Below the pieces are notes generated by a model. It ran no database searches, was not told the origin of the DNA, and saw only the letters and a program-made list of their open reading frames with translations. A stretch of 25,033 nucleotides of DNA from CAYJLC01 sp044426345. GTDB taxonomy: Bacteria > Bacillota > Clostridia > Oscillospirales > Butyricicoccaceae. The position numbers were made by a program, and so were the translations under genes. Below, in pieces: positions 7,881 through 15,104 of the stretch (its first letter is position 1; every line of letters begins with the position of its first letter). The DNA lies in assembly GCA_044426345.1 (NCBI GenBank), contig JAWXUP010000035.1:1-25033 (forward strand), read 5' to 3'.

Positions 7881-8993
7881 ATGAAAAAAATAGTAGTATT
7901 TTTGATACTTTTAATAAATTTTTTGACATTTTCAGTGTGTGCTATAGATATTTCGGCTATCCAGGAACAAATAGTGCCTAATAGTGAATTGCAAAATTTG
8001 GTTACTGGTTCAGCGTTAGATATTTTAGGGGACATCACAATCAATAATAGCACAGACTTTGCTAATGAATTTCAAGGAATTATCGGAAGATGCAAAGTGT
8101 ACGTTAATGAAGTCTTTGCAAAAACTACAACAATAATGGTTGAAATTTTAATAATTCTAATAATTTCATCTATTGCAAGTGGTTTTTGCACAGCAAACGA
8201 GATAAATTCTGTGAATTCATATATAAATATGGCAACTGCACTATCAGTTTCATCTGTTATTTTATTAGATGTTCGCTCGGTACTTACATTGTGTATGCAA
8301 TCTATTGCAGAAATTGATATTTTGTCTAAAGGATTGATGCCGACTATGGTCACTGCCATTTCAGTTTCTGGAGCACCAACGACTGCTGCGATTCATTATG
8401 CAGCAACAATGTTTGCGTTTGACCTTATAATTACGCTAATAAATCGGGTAATGTTTCCGTTTACATACATTTATATATCAATTATCACTGTAAATGCAGC
8501 TATTTCAAGCGAAATTTTATTAAAATTAGCAGATTTTATAAAATGGTCCGTAAATGGAAGTTTAAAGATAATTGTCACAGCGTTTATTACGTATATTTCG
8601 ATTAGTGGAGCTGTGTCTGGGAAAGCAGATATTTTCGCTATAAAAACTACTAAATTGGTAGTGTCGAGCGCTATTCCTGTAGTTGGTTCTATTATATCTG
8701 ACGCTAGTGAAAGTATTTTGGTTGGTGCGAGTGTTATAAAAAATTCAATTGGAATTTTTGGTATTTTTGCAGTGATTTCGATATGTTTAATTCCAATTAT
8801 TTACATTTTGGCAAACTTTTTTGCATTTAAAATTATGGCTGTCATAGTGTCAATTATTAGCTCGAAGAATATAATAAATCTTCTAGATGGCATTTCTAGT
8901 AGCTTTAATATGGCTCTTGCTATGATTTGTTCTAGTGCATCTATTTTGTTTATAATGATGGTAGTGTCAATTATTTTGGTAGGAGATGTATGA
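7881..8993 (+). CDS. spoIIIAE: Stage III sporulation protein AE
   Basis: This 370-residue polytopic membrane protein has a signal-like N-terminus (about residues 1-21), a short extracytoplasmic stretch and then multiple hydrophobic helices, with the family region PTMVTAISVSGAPTTAA near residue 154. It is thought to be the large integral-membrane component of the SpoIIIA channel. AAAAGGA precedes the ATG. The stop codon overlaps the next gene's start (ATGATG junction). Confidence 0.93.
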   Translation: MKKIVVFLILLINFLTFSVCAIDISAIQEQIVPNSELQNLVTGSALDILGDITINNSTDFANEFQGIIGRCKVYVNEVFAKTTTIMVEILIILIISSIASGFCTANEINSVNSYINMATALSVSSVILLDVRSVLTLCMQSIAEIDILSKGLMPTMVTAISVSGAPTTAAIHYAATMFAFDLIITLINRVMFPFTYIYISIITVNAAISSEILLKLADFIKWSVNGSLKIIVTAFITYISISGAVSGKADIFAIKTTKLVVSSAIPVVGSIISDASESILVGASVIKNSIGIFGIFAVISICLIPIIYILANFFAFKIMAVIVSIISSKNIINLLDGISSSFNMALAMICSSASILFIMMVVSIILVGDV

Positions 8994-9430
8994 TGGCTTT
9001 TTTTGAAAATTTACTAGTGTCAATTACTGTTGTTGCAATTTTTAGTGCAATTGTATTAAATATCGTAGATGAGAAAAATCCACAGCGTGAAATTGTGAAA
9101 ATTTCTTGTGGATTATTAATGATTGTCGTACTTTTAAATGGCTTAAATAATGGTTTTATGTTAGACTTTGAAGAATATCAAAACTTTTATACGGAGTATG
9201 AAGATATATCAAATCAAGCAACATTAACCTATTCTAATATTGAGATGGTTGCAGTTCAGCAAGATTTAGAAAATTTAATTCTGTCAGAAATTGGCATAAA
9301 TTGCAATGTGTACTTTAATGAAAACTACGAAATATCGTGTGTAGAAATTAGCGATGCAAATAGAATTTCAGAACTTACAGAATTTTTAGGTATAAGTGAA
9401 GATTGCATAGAATATATAGAAAGTAGGTGA
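8993..9430 (+). CDS. spoIIIAF: Stage III sporulation protein AF
   Basis: About 145 residues with two N-terminal membrane helices and a soluble C-terminal domain. The segment NPQREIVKISCGLLMIVVLL around residue 30 fits SpoIIIAF, a ring-building-motif protein of the channel. Two adjacent ATGs (8990 and 8993) are possible; 8993 has seven-base spacing from AGGAG (8981-8985) and is preferred. Either way the gene overlaps the end of spoIIIAE. Confidence 0.9.
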   Translation: MAFFENLLVSITVVAIFSAIVLNIVDEKNPQREIVKISCGLLMIVVLLNGLNNGFMLDFEEYQNFYTEYEDISNQATLTYSNIEMVAVQQDLENLILSEIGINCNVYFNENYEISCVEISDANRISELTEFLGISEDCIEYIESR

Positions 9431-9434
9431 AGTT

Positions 9435-9947
9435 TTGGAAGATTTTTTGAAGAAAATTATGCAAAATTTGCAAAAATACAAATATTTCGCGATTTTTTTA
9501 TTGCTAGGTATATGTTTTATGTTTTTAACGTCACCTAGTGAAGTTCAAACACCTACGGTGATAGAAACAGAAGATTTTGACGTGCAAGAGCAAGAACAAC
9601 GATTAGAGCAAATTTTGTCAAAAATTAACGGTGTTGGAGATGTTTCTGTAATGATTACAACGAAAACTAGCACAAAAAATGTATATGCGACAGATAAAAA
9701 CGAAGATTTCAGCCAAAAAGGCGAGCAGATTGACCAAAATACGCAAACTGAGTACGTTTTAATTTCACCCAGCAATAGTACAGAGCAACCGATTAAAATT
9801 TATGCAATATTTCCTGAATATATGGGGGTTTTAGTGGTATGTGAAGGTGGTGATGATGCTGAGGTAAAGCTCGAGGTTTTACAGGCGATAAAGTCTCTTT
9901 GTAGTATTTCGAGTGAAAGTATTACAATATTAAAAATGAAAGAGTAG
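9435..9947 (+). CDS. spoIIIAG: Stage III sporulation protein AG (ring-forming channel protein)
   Basis: SpoIIIAG forms a large oligomeric ring in the space between forespore and mother cell. The 170-residue protein has one N-terminal helix (about residues 18-35) and a soluble domain with ILSKINGVGDVSVMITTKTS near residue 55, the conserved start of its ring-building fold. The start is TTG at 9435 with AGGTGA (9425-9430) four bases upstream; no in-frame ATG with a better site exists. It lies four bases after spoIIIAF. Confidence 0.92.
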   Translation: MEDFLKKIMQNLQKYKYFAIFLLLGICFMFLTSPSEVQTPTVIETEDFDVQEQEQRLEQILSKINGVGDVSVMITTKTSTKNVYATDKNEDFSQKGEQIDQNTQTEYVLISPSNSTEQPIKIYAIFPEYMGVLVVCEGGDDAEVKLEVLQAIKSLCSISSESITILKMKE

Positions 9948-9954
9948 GTGTTTT

Positions 9955-10506
9955 ATGAAAAGACCAGACAAAAAACGCAGTGCAATTTATTCTCTCGTAG
10001 CACTAATGCTTTGCACAGCAGTATACTTAAATTGGAGCTACACAACCGTACCAAATGGGGAACTTGTCTCTAGTGATGTGAACTTTGGTGACACTGTGTT
10101 CGTAAACGAAATTGAAGACCAAGAGGTAACATCTGTCATAAGCGATGTTGATGGAAATAGCTTTGCAACGGCGAAACTTACGCGAACAACTGCACGTGAT
10201 GAGGCTATTTCTATCTTAAATGAGACTATAAGTAGTGATTCAAGCACGGAAGAAGCGAAAAATATGGCAAGTGAAAGCATTGCAGTGATGTCGAGCAATG
10301 CGCTTGCTGAGGGTGCAATCGAAACTGTAATGTCGGCAAAGGGATTTGACGAAAGCGTTGTTTATATTAGTGATGACGGCGTGAACGTTTTAGTTTCGAA
10401 ATTAGAGGGTGAATTTACCGAAACAGATGCGGCGATAATTAAAGATGTTGTGATGTCTGAGACCGATGTTACAGCGAATAAAATTAAAATTATAGAAACT
10501 AATTAA
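9955..10506 (+). CDS. spoIIIAH: Stage III sporulation protein AH (SpoIIQ partner)
   Basis: SpoIIIAH bridges the intermembrane space by binding forespore SpoIIQ. The 183-residue protein has a basic N-terminus, one membrane helix (about residues 12-27) and a C-terminal ring-building domain with the conserved pattern AKNMASESIAVMSSNALAEG (near residue 101) followed by GFDESVVYISDDGVNVLV. TAGGTG precedes the ATG. It ends the eight-gene operon. No strong terminator is visible before the next gene, so some readthrough is likely. Confidence 0.94.
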   Translation: MKRPDKKRSAIYSLVALMLCTAVYLNWSYTTVPNGELVSSDVNFGDTVFVNEIEDQEVTSVISDVDGNSFATAKLTRTTARDEAISILNETISSDSSTEEAKNMASESIAVMSSNALAEGAIETVMSAKGFDESVVYISDDGVNVLVSKLEGEFTETDAAIIKDVVMSETDVTANKIKIIETN

Positions 10507-10604
10507 AAAAATCTTTATTTTTCTGTTTCTTTGTGGTACAATATAGTTAATATAAATACCTTTAACTTTAATACTAACAAGGTCTAACGAAGGAGAGAAT
10601 TTCT

Positions 10605-10976
10605 ATGACAGAAAATAAAGAATATTGGGCAACGCTTGGTGAACGCGGAAACATTAAAATTTCGGAAGATGTTATTATGACAATTGCATCGCTTGCAGTG
10701 TTAGAAACTGAGGGAGCAGATAGCGTAATTACAGGGCTTACATCAGATATTGCAGGTTTGCTTGGCAAAAAAACTGCATCAAAAGGTGTGAAAGTTACCT
10801 TTGTTTATGATGACGTTGAAATTGATATCACGTGTCAAGTTAAGTTTGGCTCATCGGTTTTTGAAACAGCTGAAAAAATTCAAGAAAATGTTAAAAATGC
10901 CATCGAATCAATGACTGGACTTACTTGCAAAGTTGTAAATATTACAATAACAGGCGTTTCATTCGACAAAGAATAA
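10605..10976 (+). CDS. Asp23/Gls24 family envelope stress response protein
   Basis: The 123-residue protein matches the Asp23/Gls24 (DUF322) fold: GNIKISEDVIMTIASLAVLE near residue 15, GVKVTFVYDDVEIDITCQVKFG near 60 and AEKIQENVKNAIESMTGL near 90. Members are abundant membrane-associated cytoplasmic proteins linked to envelope homeostasis. In many clostridia such a gene follows spoIIIAH, as here. GAAGGAGAG precedes the ATG. A TACAAT box at 10537-10542 could be a -10, but the -35 is weak, so its promoter is uncertain. Confidence 0.92.
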   Translation: MTENKEYWATLGERGNIKISEDVIMTIASLAVLETEGADSVITGLTSDIAGLLGKKTASKGVKVTFVYDDVEIDITCQVKFGSSVFETAEKIQENVKNAIESMTGLTCKVVNITITGVSFDKE

Positions 10977-10980
10977 TTAC

Positions 10981-11007
10981 AAAACTCCTCATTTTGGGGA
11001 GTTTTTT
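10981..11007 (+). terminator. Intrinsic terminator of the Asp23-family gene
   Basis: A stem AAAACTCC (10981-10988) / GGAGTTTT (10998-11005), extendable by two pairs inward, is followed by a T run, immediately after the Asp23-family stop codon. Confidence 0.8.
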
Positions 11008-11061
11008 AAAATATTTAGTTAAAATGACTAAATAAAAAAGATATATAAAATCGGAGGAATT

Positions 11062-12222
11062 ATGAAAACTGGCGATATAATAAAATTGGATTTGTACTTT
11101 GTTGGTGCAAGGGCTAGGTTTGAGCAAAATATTGATTATTTTTTAAATATCGAATGTACTTTTAAATCTGGAAAGAAAACTGTAACAGCAAAATTTGCTA
11201 AAAATGATGATGTTTTTACGCTTAAATACAACGGAACAAGCAAAGATTGTACAATTGATGAACTTTTTGTATTTTTTAAAGAAGAGTGCGTAAAATACGA
11301 AACTTCAGAGTTTAATTTACACGAACGTGGTAATACGATGCAGATTTTATGCACAATTAAAGGCGTTTCGATGAAACAATTCGAAACAAAAGTGGTGGCG
11401 AAAGAGTCTGCGAATCCATTGCTTAAAGACCGAGAATATCTTATTAATATAGATAAAGCACGTGATTTACTAAAAGCTATAGGCATTTTAACTAAAGATT
11501 ATAAACTAAAAAATGATATGATAAGAAAATACAATCAAATCGACCGTTTTGTTGAGTTGATTGCACCGATGTACGAAAATGAAACTGGAGATATCCTTAT
11601 TTTAGATTGCGCGTGTGGAAAATCTTATCTGAGTTTTGTTATGAATTACTATTTGCGCGAAGTTTTGAAGAAAAAATGCAGAATTATTGGCATAGATTAC
11701 TCAGAGCAGGTTATAAAAGAGAGTAATCGTATAAAAAAAGAGCTAAATTACAACAATATGGAGTTTATTCAGGCAGATTTGTATGATTATGTTCCACCAC
11801 AAAATATTACCGGTGTAATTTCTCTTCATGCGTGCGACGTTGCGACGGATTTAGCGCTTGGCGTTGCGGTTCGTGGTAAGGCGAAGTATATTTCTTGCGT
11901 GCCTTGTTGCCACAAAGAATTGCTGGGTCAGTACGAAATCGAGCAGTTTAAACCAGTTTTGAAACACGGAATTTTAGCTGCAAGATTTAATGATATCTTA
12001 ACAGACGGACTTCGTGTGCTGAAACTTGAGGCGTATGGCTATAAAGTTAATATGATGGAGTATATTTCTCCACTTGATACACCAAAAAATCTGCTTATTC
12101 GAGCAGTTTTGGAGAAAAATAGCAATAAAAAAGCGGCAGAAGAGTATGATAACATCGTAAACACGCTTGGAATTTATCCACAGTTGATAGAACTTTGTAA
12201 AAACCAAGAGGATTCATTTTAA
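11062..12222 (+). CDS. SAM-dependent methyltransferase, Methyltransf_32 type
   Basis: This 386-residue protein has an N-terminal region (about 1-150) that I cannot assign and a Rossmann-type methyltransferase domain. Motif I is ILDCACGKSYL (about 180-190), the acidic ribose-binding residue lies in IIGIDYS (about 208-214), followed by HACDVATDLAL (256-266) and SCVPCCHKEL (278-287). The HACD and PCCHK signatures are those of the PF13679 (Methyltransf_32) group, related to eukaryotic METTL25-type proteins; bacterial substrates are not established, RNA being plausible. GGAGG lies five bases before the ATG. It appears monocistronic, with terminators on both sides. Family confident, substrate unknown. 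Confidence 0.85.
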   Translation: MKTGDIIKLDLYFVGARARFEQNIDYFLNIECTFKSGKKTVTAKFAKNDDVFTLKYNGTSKDCTIDELFVFFKEECVKYETSEFNLHERGNTMQILCTIKGVSMKQFETKVVAKESANPLLKDREYLINIDKARDLLKAIGILTKDYKLKNDMIRKYNQIDRFVELIAPMYENETGDILILDCACGKSYLSFVMNYYLREVLKKKCRIIGIDYSEQVIKESNRIKKELNYNNMEFIQADLYDYVPPQNITGVISLHACDVATDLALGVAVRGKAKYISCVPCCHKELLGQYEIEQFKPVLKHGILAARFNDILTDGLRVLKLEAYGYKVNMMEYISPLDTPKNLLIRAVLEKNSNKKAAEEYDNIVNTLGIYPQLIELCKNQEDSF

Positions 12223-12245
12223 AATTACAATTCAAGAATAAACGA

Positions 12246-12283
12246 GCACCGAAGTCTGAAGTGAAAGATTTCGGTGCTTTTTT
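12246..12283 (+). terminator. Intrinsic terminator of the methyltransferase gene
   Basis: GCACCGAA (12246-12253) pairs with TTCGGTGC (12270-12277), with partial pairing inside the loop, followed by TTTTTT. Confidence 0.8.
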
Positions 12284-12575
12284 GTAATATTTAAATTACT
12301 AGATGGAAGTAATTTGAAAAATAACCATATTTTGGGCGTAGATTTATGAGTAATTATTATTTAATTTACAAGATATAAATAGTTCGAATTAAACACAGTG
12401 ATGTTGTATACAAATACGCCTAATCTTTCATTAGTGTAAAAAACAAAACGTCGATTATTGCCAGAAATTCATTTGAGTTGGTTATATTTTTGTGCAATGT
12501 GATGATTTATTTTGCGTTGGAAAAGTGTTTTATGTGTAAGATTATGTTAATTGTGACGAAAGTTTGAAAATTTTA
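12284..12575. other. Intergenic stretch without recognisable genes
   Basis: About 290 bases between the methyltransferase terminator and the VOC promoter. I see no ORF with a ribosome binding site on either strand and no stable structure beyond a 6-bp inverted repeat (AATTAC 12294-12299 / GTAATT 12309-12314). Confidence 0.5.
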
Positions 12576-12604
12576 TAGACAAGGAAAGAAAAGTAGTTTA
12601 TAAT
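12576..12604 (+). promoter_or_regulatory. Sigma-A promoter of the VOC gene
   Basis: TAGACA (12576-12581), a 17-base spacer and a perfect TATAAT (12599-12604). Predicted transcription starts near 12611, giving a leader of about 76 bases. Confidence 0.7.
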
Positions 12605-12623
12605 ACAAGGTAGAGAATGAATT

Positions 12624-12660
12624 CGTGTTAGAAATTGATGTAGAATTTCAAATTAGCACG
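12624..12660 (+). promoter_or_regulatory. Leader hairpin upstream of the VOC gene
   Basis: CGTGTTA (12624-12630) pairs with TAGCACG (12654-12660), one G-T pair, enclosing GAAATT / AATTTC with a seven-base loop and a four-base bulge. It lies wholly inside the predicted 5' UTR, upstream of the GGAGGG site. It could stabilise the mRNA or bind a regulator; not a riboswitch class I recognise. Confidence 0.45.
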
Positions 12661-12686
12661 AAACAAATGATTTTGGAGGGAATATT

Positions 12687-13529
12687 ATGACTTTTAAATT
12701 AAACCATATGTGTAGTTACGTTCGCAATATGGACGAAAACATCGCATTTTACACCAATTTACTGGGTGGACAGGTTACTAGCTATCAAATCATCGAACCT
12801 AGCAATGCAAAATACGTTTACGTACAAATTTTAGACCAATTAATTGAACTTATCGAACCAGGCGTACACGATGAAAATACAGTATATGGACTAAAACATC
12901 TTGCATTTGAAACAGATGATTTAGATGCAGCTTACGAATATCTTTGTGGTTTAGGCTATAAATTCCACATTCCACCAAAAGCAGCGGCATCTGGCAACGG
13001 ACGTCTTGCGTTTTTCAAAGACCCTAATGATGTAATTGTTGAAGTGTTACAACGTGATAGAACTATGTATCGTGAACCAATCGAATCTGATTTCGTATGT
13101 TCTGTAGACCACTATGCGGTTAGATCTGGAGACCTTGCTGGAGCTTATAAATTATATGTTGAACAACTTGGAATGAAACCTCTTGCACACTTCGTTATCA
13201 GCGATGGCATACGTGAAATCTATTACTTAGGCCACGGCACAGGTGGACTAGAAATCGTTCAAAGTACATCATACAAACCAACTGATAATCCACATTCACA
13301 CCTTTGTTTTGGAGTTAACAGCCTTGAAGAAGCAGCCGATAAATTGAGAGCACGTGGTTATGATTTACCAGAAGATGTTATTCAAAATGCAGGTCTTAAA
13401 GTAGGTAGAACATTCAGTTTCAAAGATCCAGAAGGAACTCGCATCGAACTTGTACAACGTCCTGATTTACGCGAACTAGAAGCTAACGGATTTACTCCTG
13501 AAACAGTTTCTACAATGCGTCCACTTTAA
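12687..13529 (+). CDS. Tandem VOC (glyoxalase/dioxygenase-fold) protein
   Basis: The 280-residue protein contains two vicinal-oxygen-chelate domains (about 3-123 and 138-258) plus a short C-terminal tail. Each keeps the four metal-ligand positions of the fold: H7, E54, H71, E119 in the first and H142, E189, H205, E254 in the second, so both could bind a divalent metal. Relatives include glyoxalases, extradiol dioxygenases and ring-cleaving enzymes; I cannot choose a substrate. It is a monocistronic gene with a strong promoter, a structured leader, GGAGGG before the ATG and a strong terminator. Arginine is almost always CGT, as in the atp genes, which suggests high expression. No neighbouring pathway gene helps. 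Confidence 0.85.
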   Translation: MTFKLNHMCSYVRNMDENIAFYTNLLGGQVTSYQIIEPSNAKYVYVQILDQLIELIEPGVHDENTVYGLKHLAFETDDLDAAYEYLCGLGYKFHIPPKAAASGNGRLAFFKDPNDVIVEVLQRDRTMYREPIESDFVCSVDHYAVRSGDLAGAYKLYVEQLGMKPLAHFVISDGIREIYYLGHGTGGLEIVQSTSYKPTDNPHSHLCFGVNSLEEAADKLRARGYDLPEDVIQNAGLKVGRTFSFKDPEGTRIELVQRPDLRELEANGFTPETVSTMRPL

Positions 13530-13551
13530 AATTTATATAATTAATATTTAG

Positions 13552-13581
13552 AAACGGTACCGAATTTGGTGCCGTTTTTTT
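13552..13581 (+). terminator. Intrinsic terminator of the VOC gene
   Basis: A 10-bp stem AAACGGTACC (13552-13561) / GGTGCCGTTT (13568-13577, one G-T pair) with six-base loop and a seven-T run. Confidence 0.85.
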
Positions 13582-13765
13582 GTCGAAAAGATGGTTTTTC
13601 GGTTAGGTAAACTTACGTCGTTTTGCAACATAAAAGAAAATATCTTCGTACAAAAAGTCAATGTACCGTAAGGAAAAATAGCGTTTATCTGTAGCACGTA
13701 AGTATTATTATGCTTTTTCAATATAGCGAAAGATACAAAAAATACAAAATGTAAATTAAAAAAAT

Positions 13766-13815
13766 GTGCAAAATGCACTAAAAAACTTGATTAAAAATTT
13801 GTATTGTGCTATAAT
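13766..13815 (+). promoter_or_regulatory. Promoter of the lipoprotein gene with an adjoining inverted repeat
   Basis: TTGATT (13787-13792), a 17-base spacer and a perfect TATAAT (13810-13815). Just upstream, GTGCA (13766-13770) and TGCAC (13774-13778) form a short inverted repeat that could be an operator. The stretch from 13582 to this point shows no gene. Confidence 0.65.
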
Positions 13816-13882
13816 TTTTTGGTATGCAAAAAATATTTATAGGAAATATTTTGTAACATAACAATAAAAAAAGAGGTAAACG

Positions 13883-14854
13883 ATGAAAAGAATCTTAGCA
13901 ATTTTTATGGCAACAGCAATTTGTATGTCTTTGATGGCGTGTAGTGGAAAAATAAGTGACACTTTGTCTGAAACATTGAATCAACTAACTCAAGAGAGCG
14001 AAGAAACAGATGTTGTAACTGAGCAACCTGAAGTTGAAATTGAACTTCCTACAACGAATAATAATCAAAATGAAATTTATGTTGGCACTGAACTTGAAAT
14101 GTCGGACTTTGACGAAATAATAGTGGCTGATAACGATGAGTGCGTTATCAAAATCACTGGAATTGAGTCTGAAAGTAGATGGGGATATGTATTAAACGTG
14201 TATTTGGAAAATAAATCTGCAGATAAGAATTATACTTTTGTGGCGGAAGATATTTCGGTAAATAGTGTTATTTGCAGTGCTTGGTTCAACAATGAAGTAT
14301 TAGCAGGTAAAAAAGCAAACGTAGATCTTGAAATAAATAACACGGTGTTAAAAGAAAATGGCATAGTTGATTATACTGATATTGAAATAATTTTCGAAGC
14401 GTATGAAACAGATAATTGGTATGATGAAAATATAGTTAATGAAACGATAAATGTCTATCCATTTGGGGAAGAAAATGCAACAACTTACGTGAGACAGCCT
14501 CAAGAAAACGACACGATACTTGTGGATAATGAGTATGCGACGGTGACAATTACGGGTTATCAACTGGAAGAAGATTATAAATATATGGCAAACGTGTTTG
14601 TTGTTAATAAAACCGATAAAAACTTAAATATTTATGCAGATTATTCATCAGTAAATGGATATATGGTTGATGTTTATTTTTCGGGATATATGTTACCTGA
14701 AACTAGTGCGTTTGGTTATATGGCGTGGTATGTAGAGGATTTGCAAAAAAATGGGATTACTAGCATCGAAGAAATCGAACTAACGATTACTGCGAATGAC
14801 GGAGATAACTGGTTGAAGGAACTTATAAACGAACAAGTTACTTTCAATCCGTAA
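13883..14854 (+). CDS. Lipoprotein of unknown function with two internal repeats
   Basis: A lipoprotein signal peptide with lipobox LMAC predicts lipid attachment at Cys20 and display on the outer face of the membrane. An acidic low-complexity linker (about 37-66) follows. The rest is two diverged copies of one domain, about residues 78-195 and 211-323. Matching blocks are IIVADNDECVIKITG with ILVDNEYATVTITG, VLNVYLENKSADKNY with MANVFVVNKTDKNLN, KENGIVDYTDIEI with QKNGITSIEEIEL, and ETDNWYDENIVNE with DGDNWLKELINEQ. The domain is beta-rich and looks immunoglobulin-like, similar in style to clostridial DUF-type lipoproteins, but I do not recognise the family. It has its own promoter, AAGAGGT before the ATG, and a terminator. 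Confidence 0.85.
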   Translation: MKRILAIFMATAICMSLMACSGKISDTLSETLNQLTQESEETDVVTEQPEVEIELPTTNNNQNEIYVGTELEMSDFDEIIVADNDECVIKITGIESESRWGYVLNVYLENKSADKNYTFVAEDISVNSVICSAWFNNEVLAGKKANVDLEINNTVLKENGIVDYTDIEIIFEAYETDNWYDENIVNETINVYPFGEENATTYVRQPQENDTILVDNEYATVTITGYQLEEDYKYMANVFVVNKTDKNLNIYADYSSVNGYMVDVYFSGYMLPETSAFGYMAWYVEDLQKNGITSIEEIELTITANDGDNWLKELINEQVTFNP

Positions 14855-14869
14855 ATTAATAAATAACAA

Positions 14870-15010
14870 AATGAAAAAACGGCTATGATTATAAAAATCG
14901 TAGCCGTTTTTGTGGTTACCCTAAAAAAGGGTAGTGTTAAGCCGTCTGTATAGATGAGGATACAGACGGCTTGGATAAGGGGAAATTATTTATGAGTTAT
15001 TTAGCATCTT
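14870..15010 (-). ncRNA. Candidate small RNA (or mtaB 3'-UTR RNA) with three hairpins
   Basis: Three hairpins lie close together: the terminator at 14875-14911, TACCCT/AGGGTA at 14917-14933, and a perfect 13-bp stem (arms 14939-14951 and 14960-14972) that has no T run and is therefore not a terminator. On the minus strand an extended -10 box TGTTATACT (15012-15020) could start an RNA near 15005 that would end with a six-T terminator near 14875. Its 5' part would contain the C-rich unpaired segment TTTCCCCTTATCC, like the anti-ribosome-binding-site loops of Gram-positive small RNAs. The -35 is poor. It could instead be only the 3' tail of mtaB mRNA, or be expressed from the plus strand. Structure is seen; transcription is inferred. 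Confidence 0.35.
14875..14911 (+). terminator. Bidirectional intrinsic terminator between lipoprotein gene and mtaB
   Basis: AAAAACGGCTA (14875-14885) pairs with TAGCCGTTTTT (14901-14911), and the inner GATT / AATC can also pair. T runs on both strands suit termination of the lipoprotein gene (plus) and of leftward transcription from mtaB or a small RNA (minus). Confidence 0.85.
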
Positions 15011-15104
15011 TAGTATAACAAGCCTTTGTGAACTTGGTATGAACCTAAAATAAATATTTATAGGACATTTTATTATATTTAATTTGCATAGTGTTAATAT
15101 TGCG

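Noticed and set aside
10514..10542. Possible sigma-A promoter before the Asp23-family gene
   Set aside because: TACAAT is an acceptable -10, but the -35 position (TTTATT) is poor, so it was not listed as a feature.
11013..11033. Inverted repeat ATTTAGT / ACTAAAT before the methyltransferase gene
   Set aside because: It could be an operator, but it is short and AT-rich, and no well-formed promoter adjoins it.
12294..12314. Inverted repeat AATTAC / GTAATT after the methyltransferase terminator
   Set aside because: Six AT-rich pairs with a nine-base gap are expected by chance in this composition.
13548..13778. 76-codon minus-strand reading frame after the VOC gene
   Set aside because: It overlaps the VOC terminator, has no ribosome binding site and reads as Phe/Lys-rich sequence typical of AT-rich noncoding DNA.
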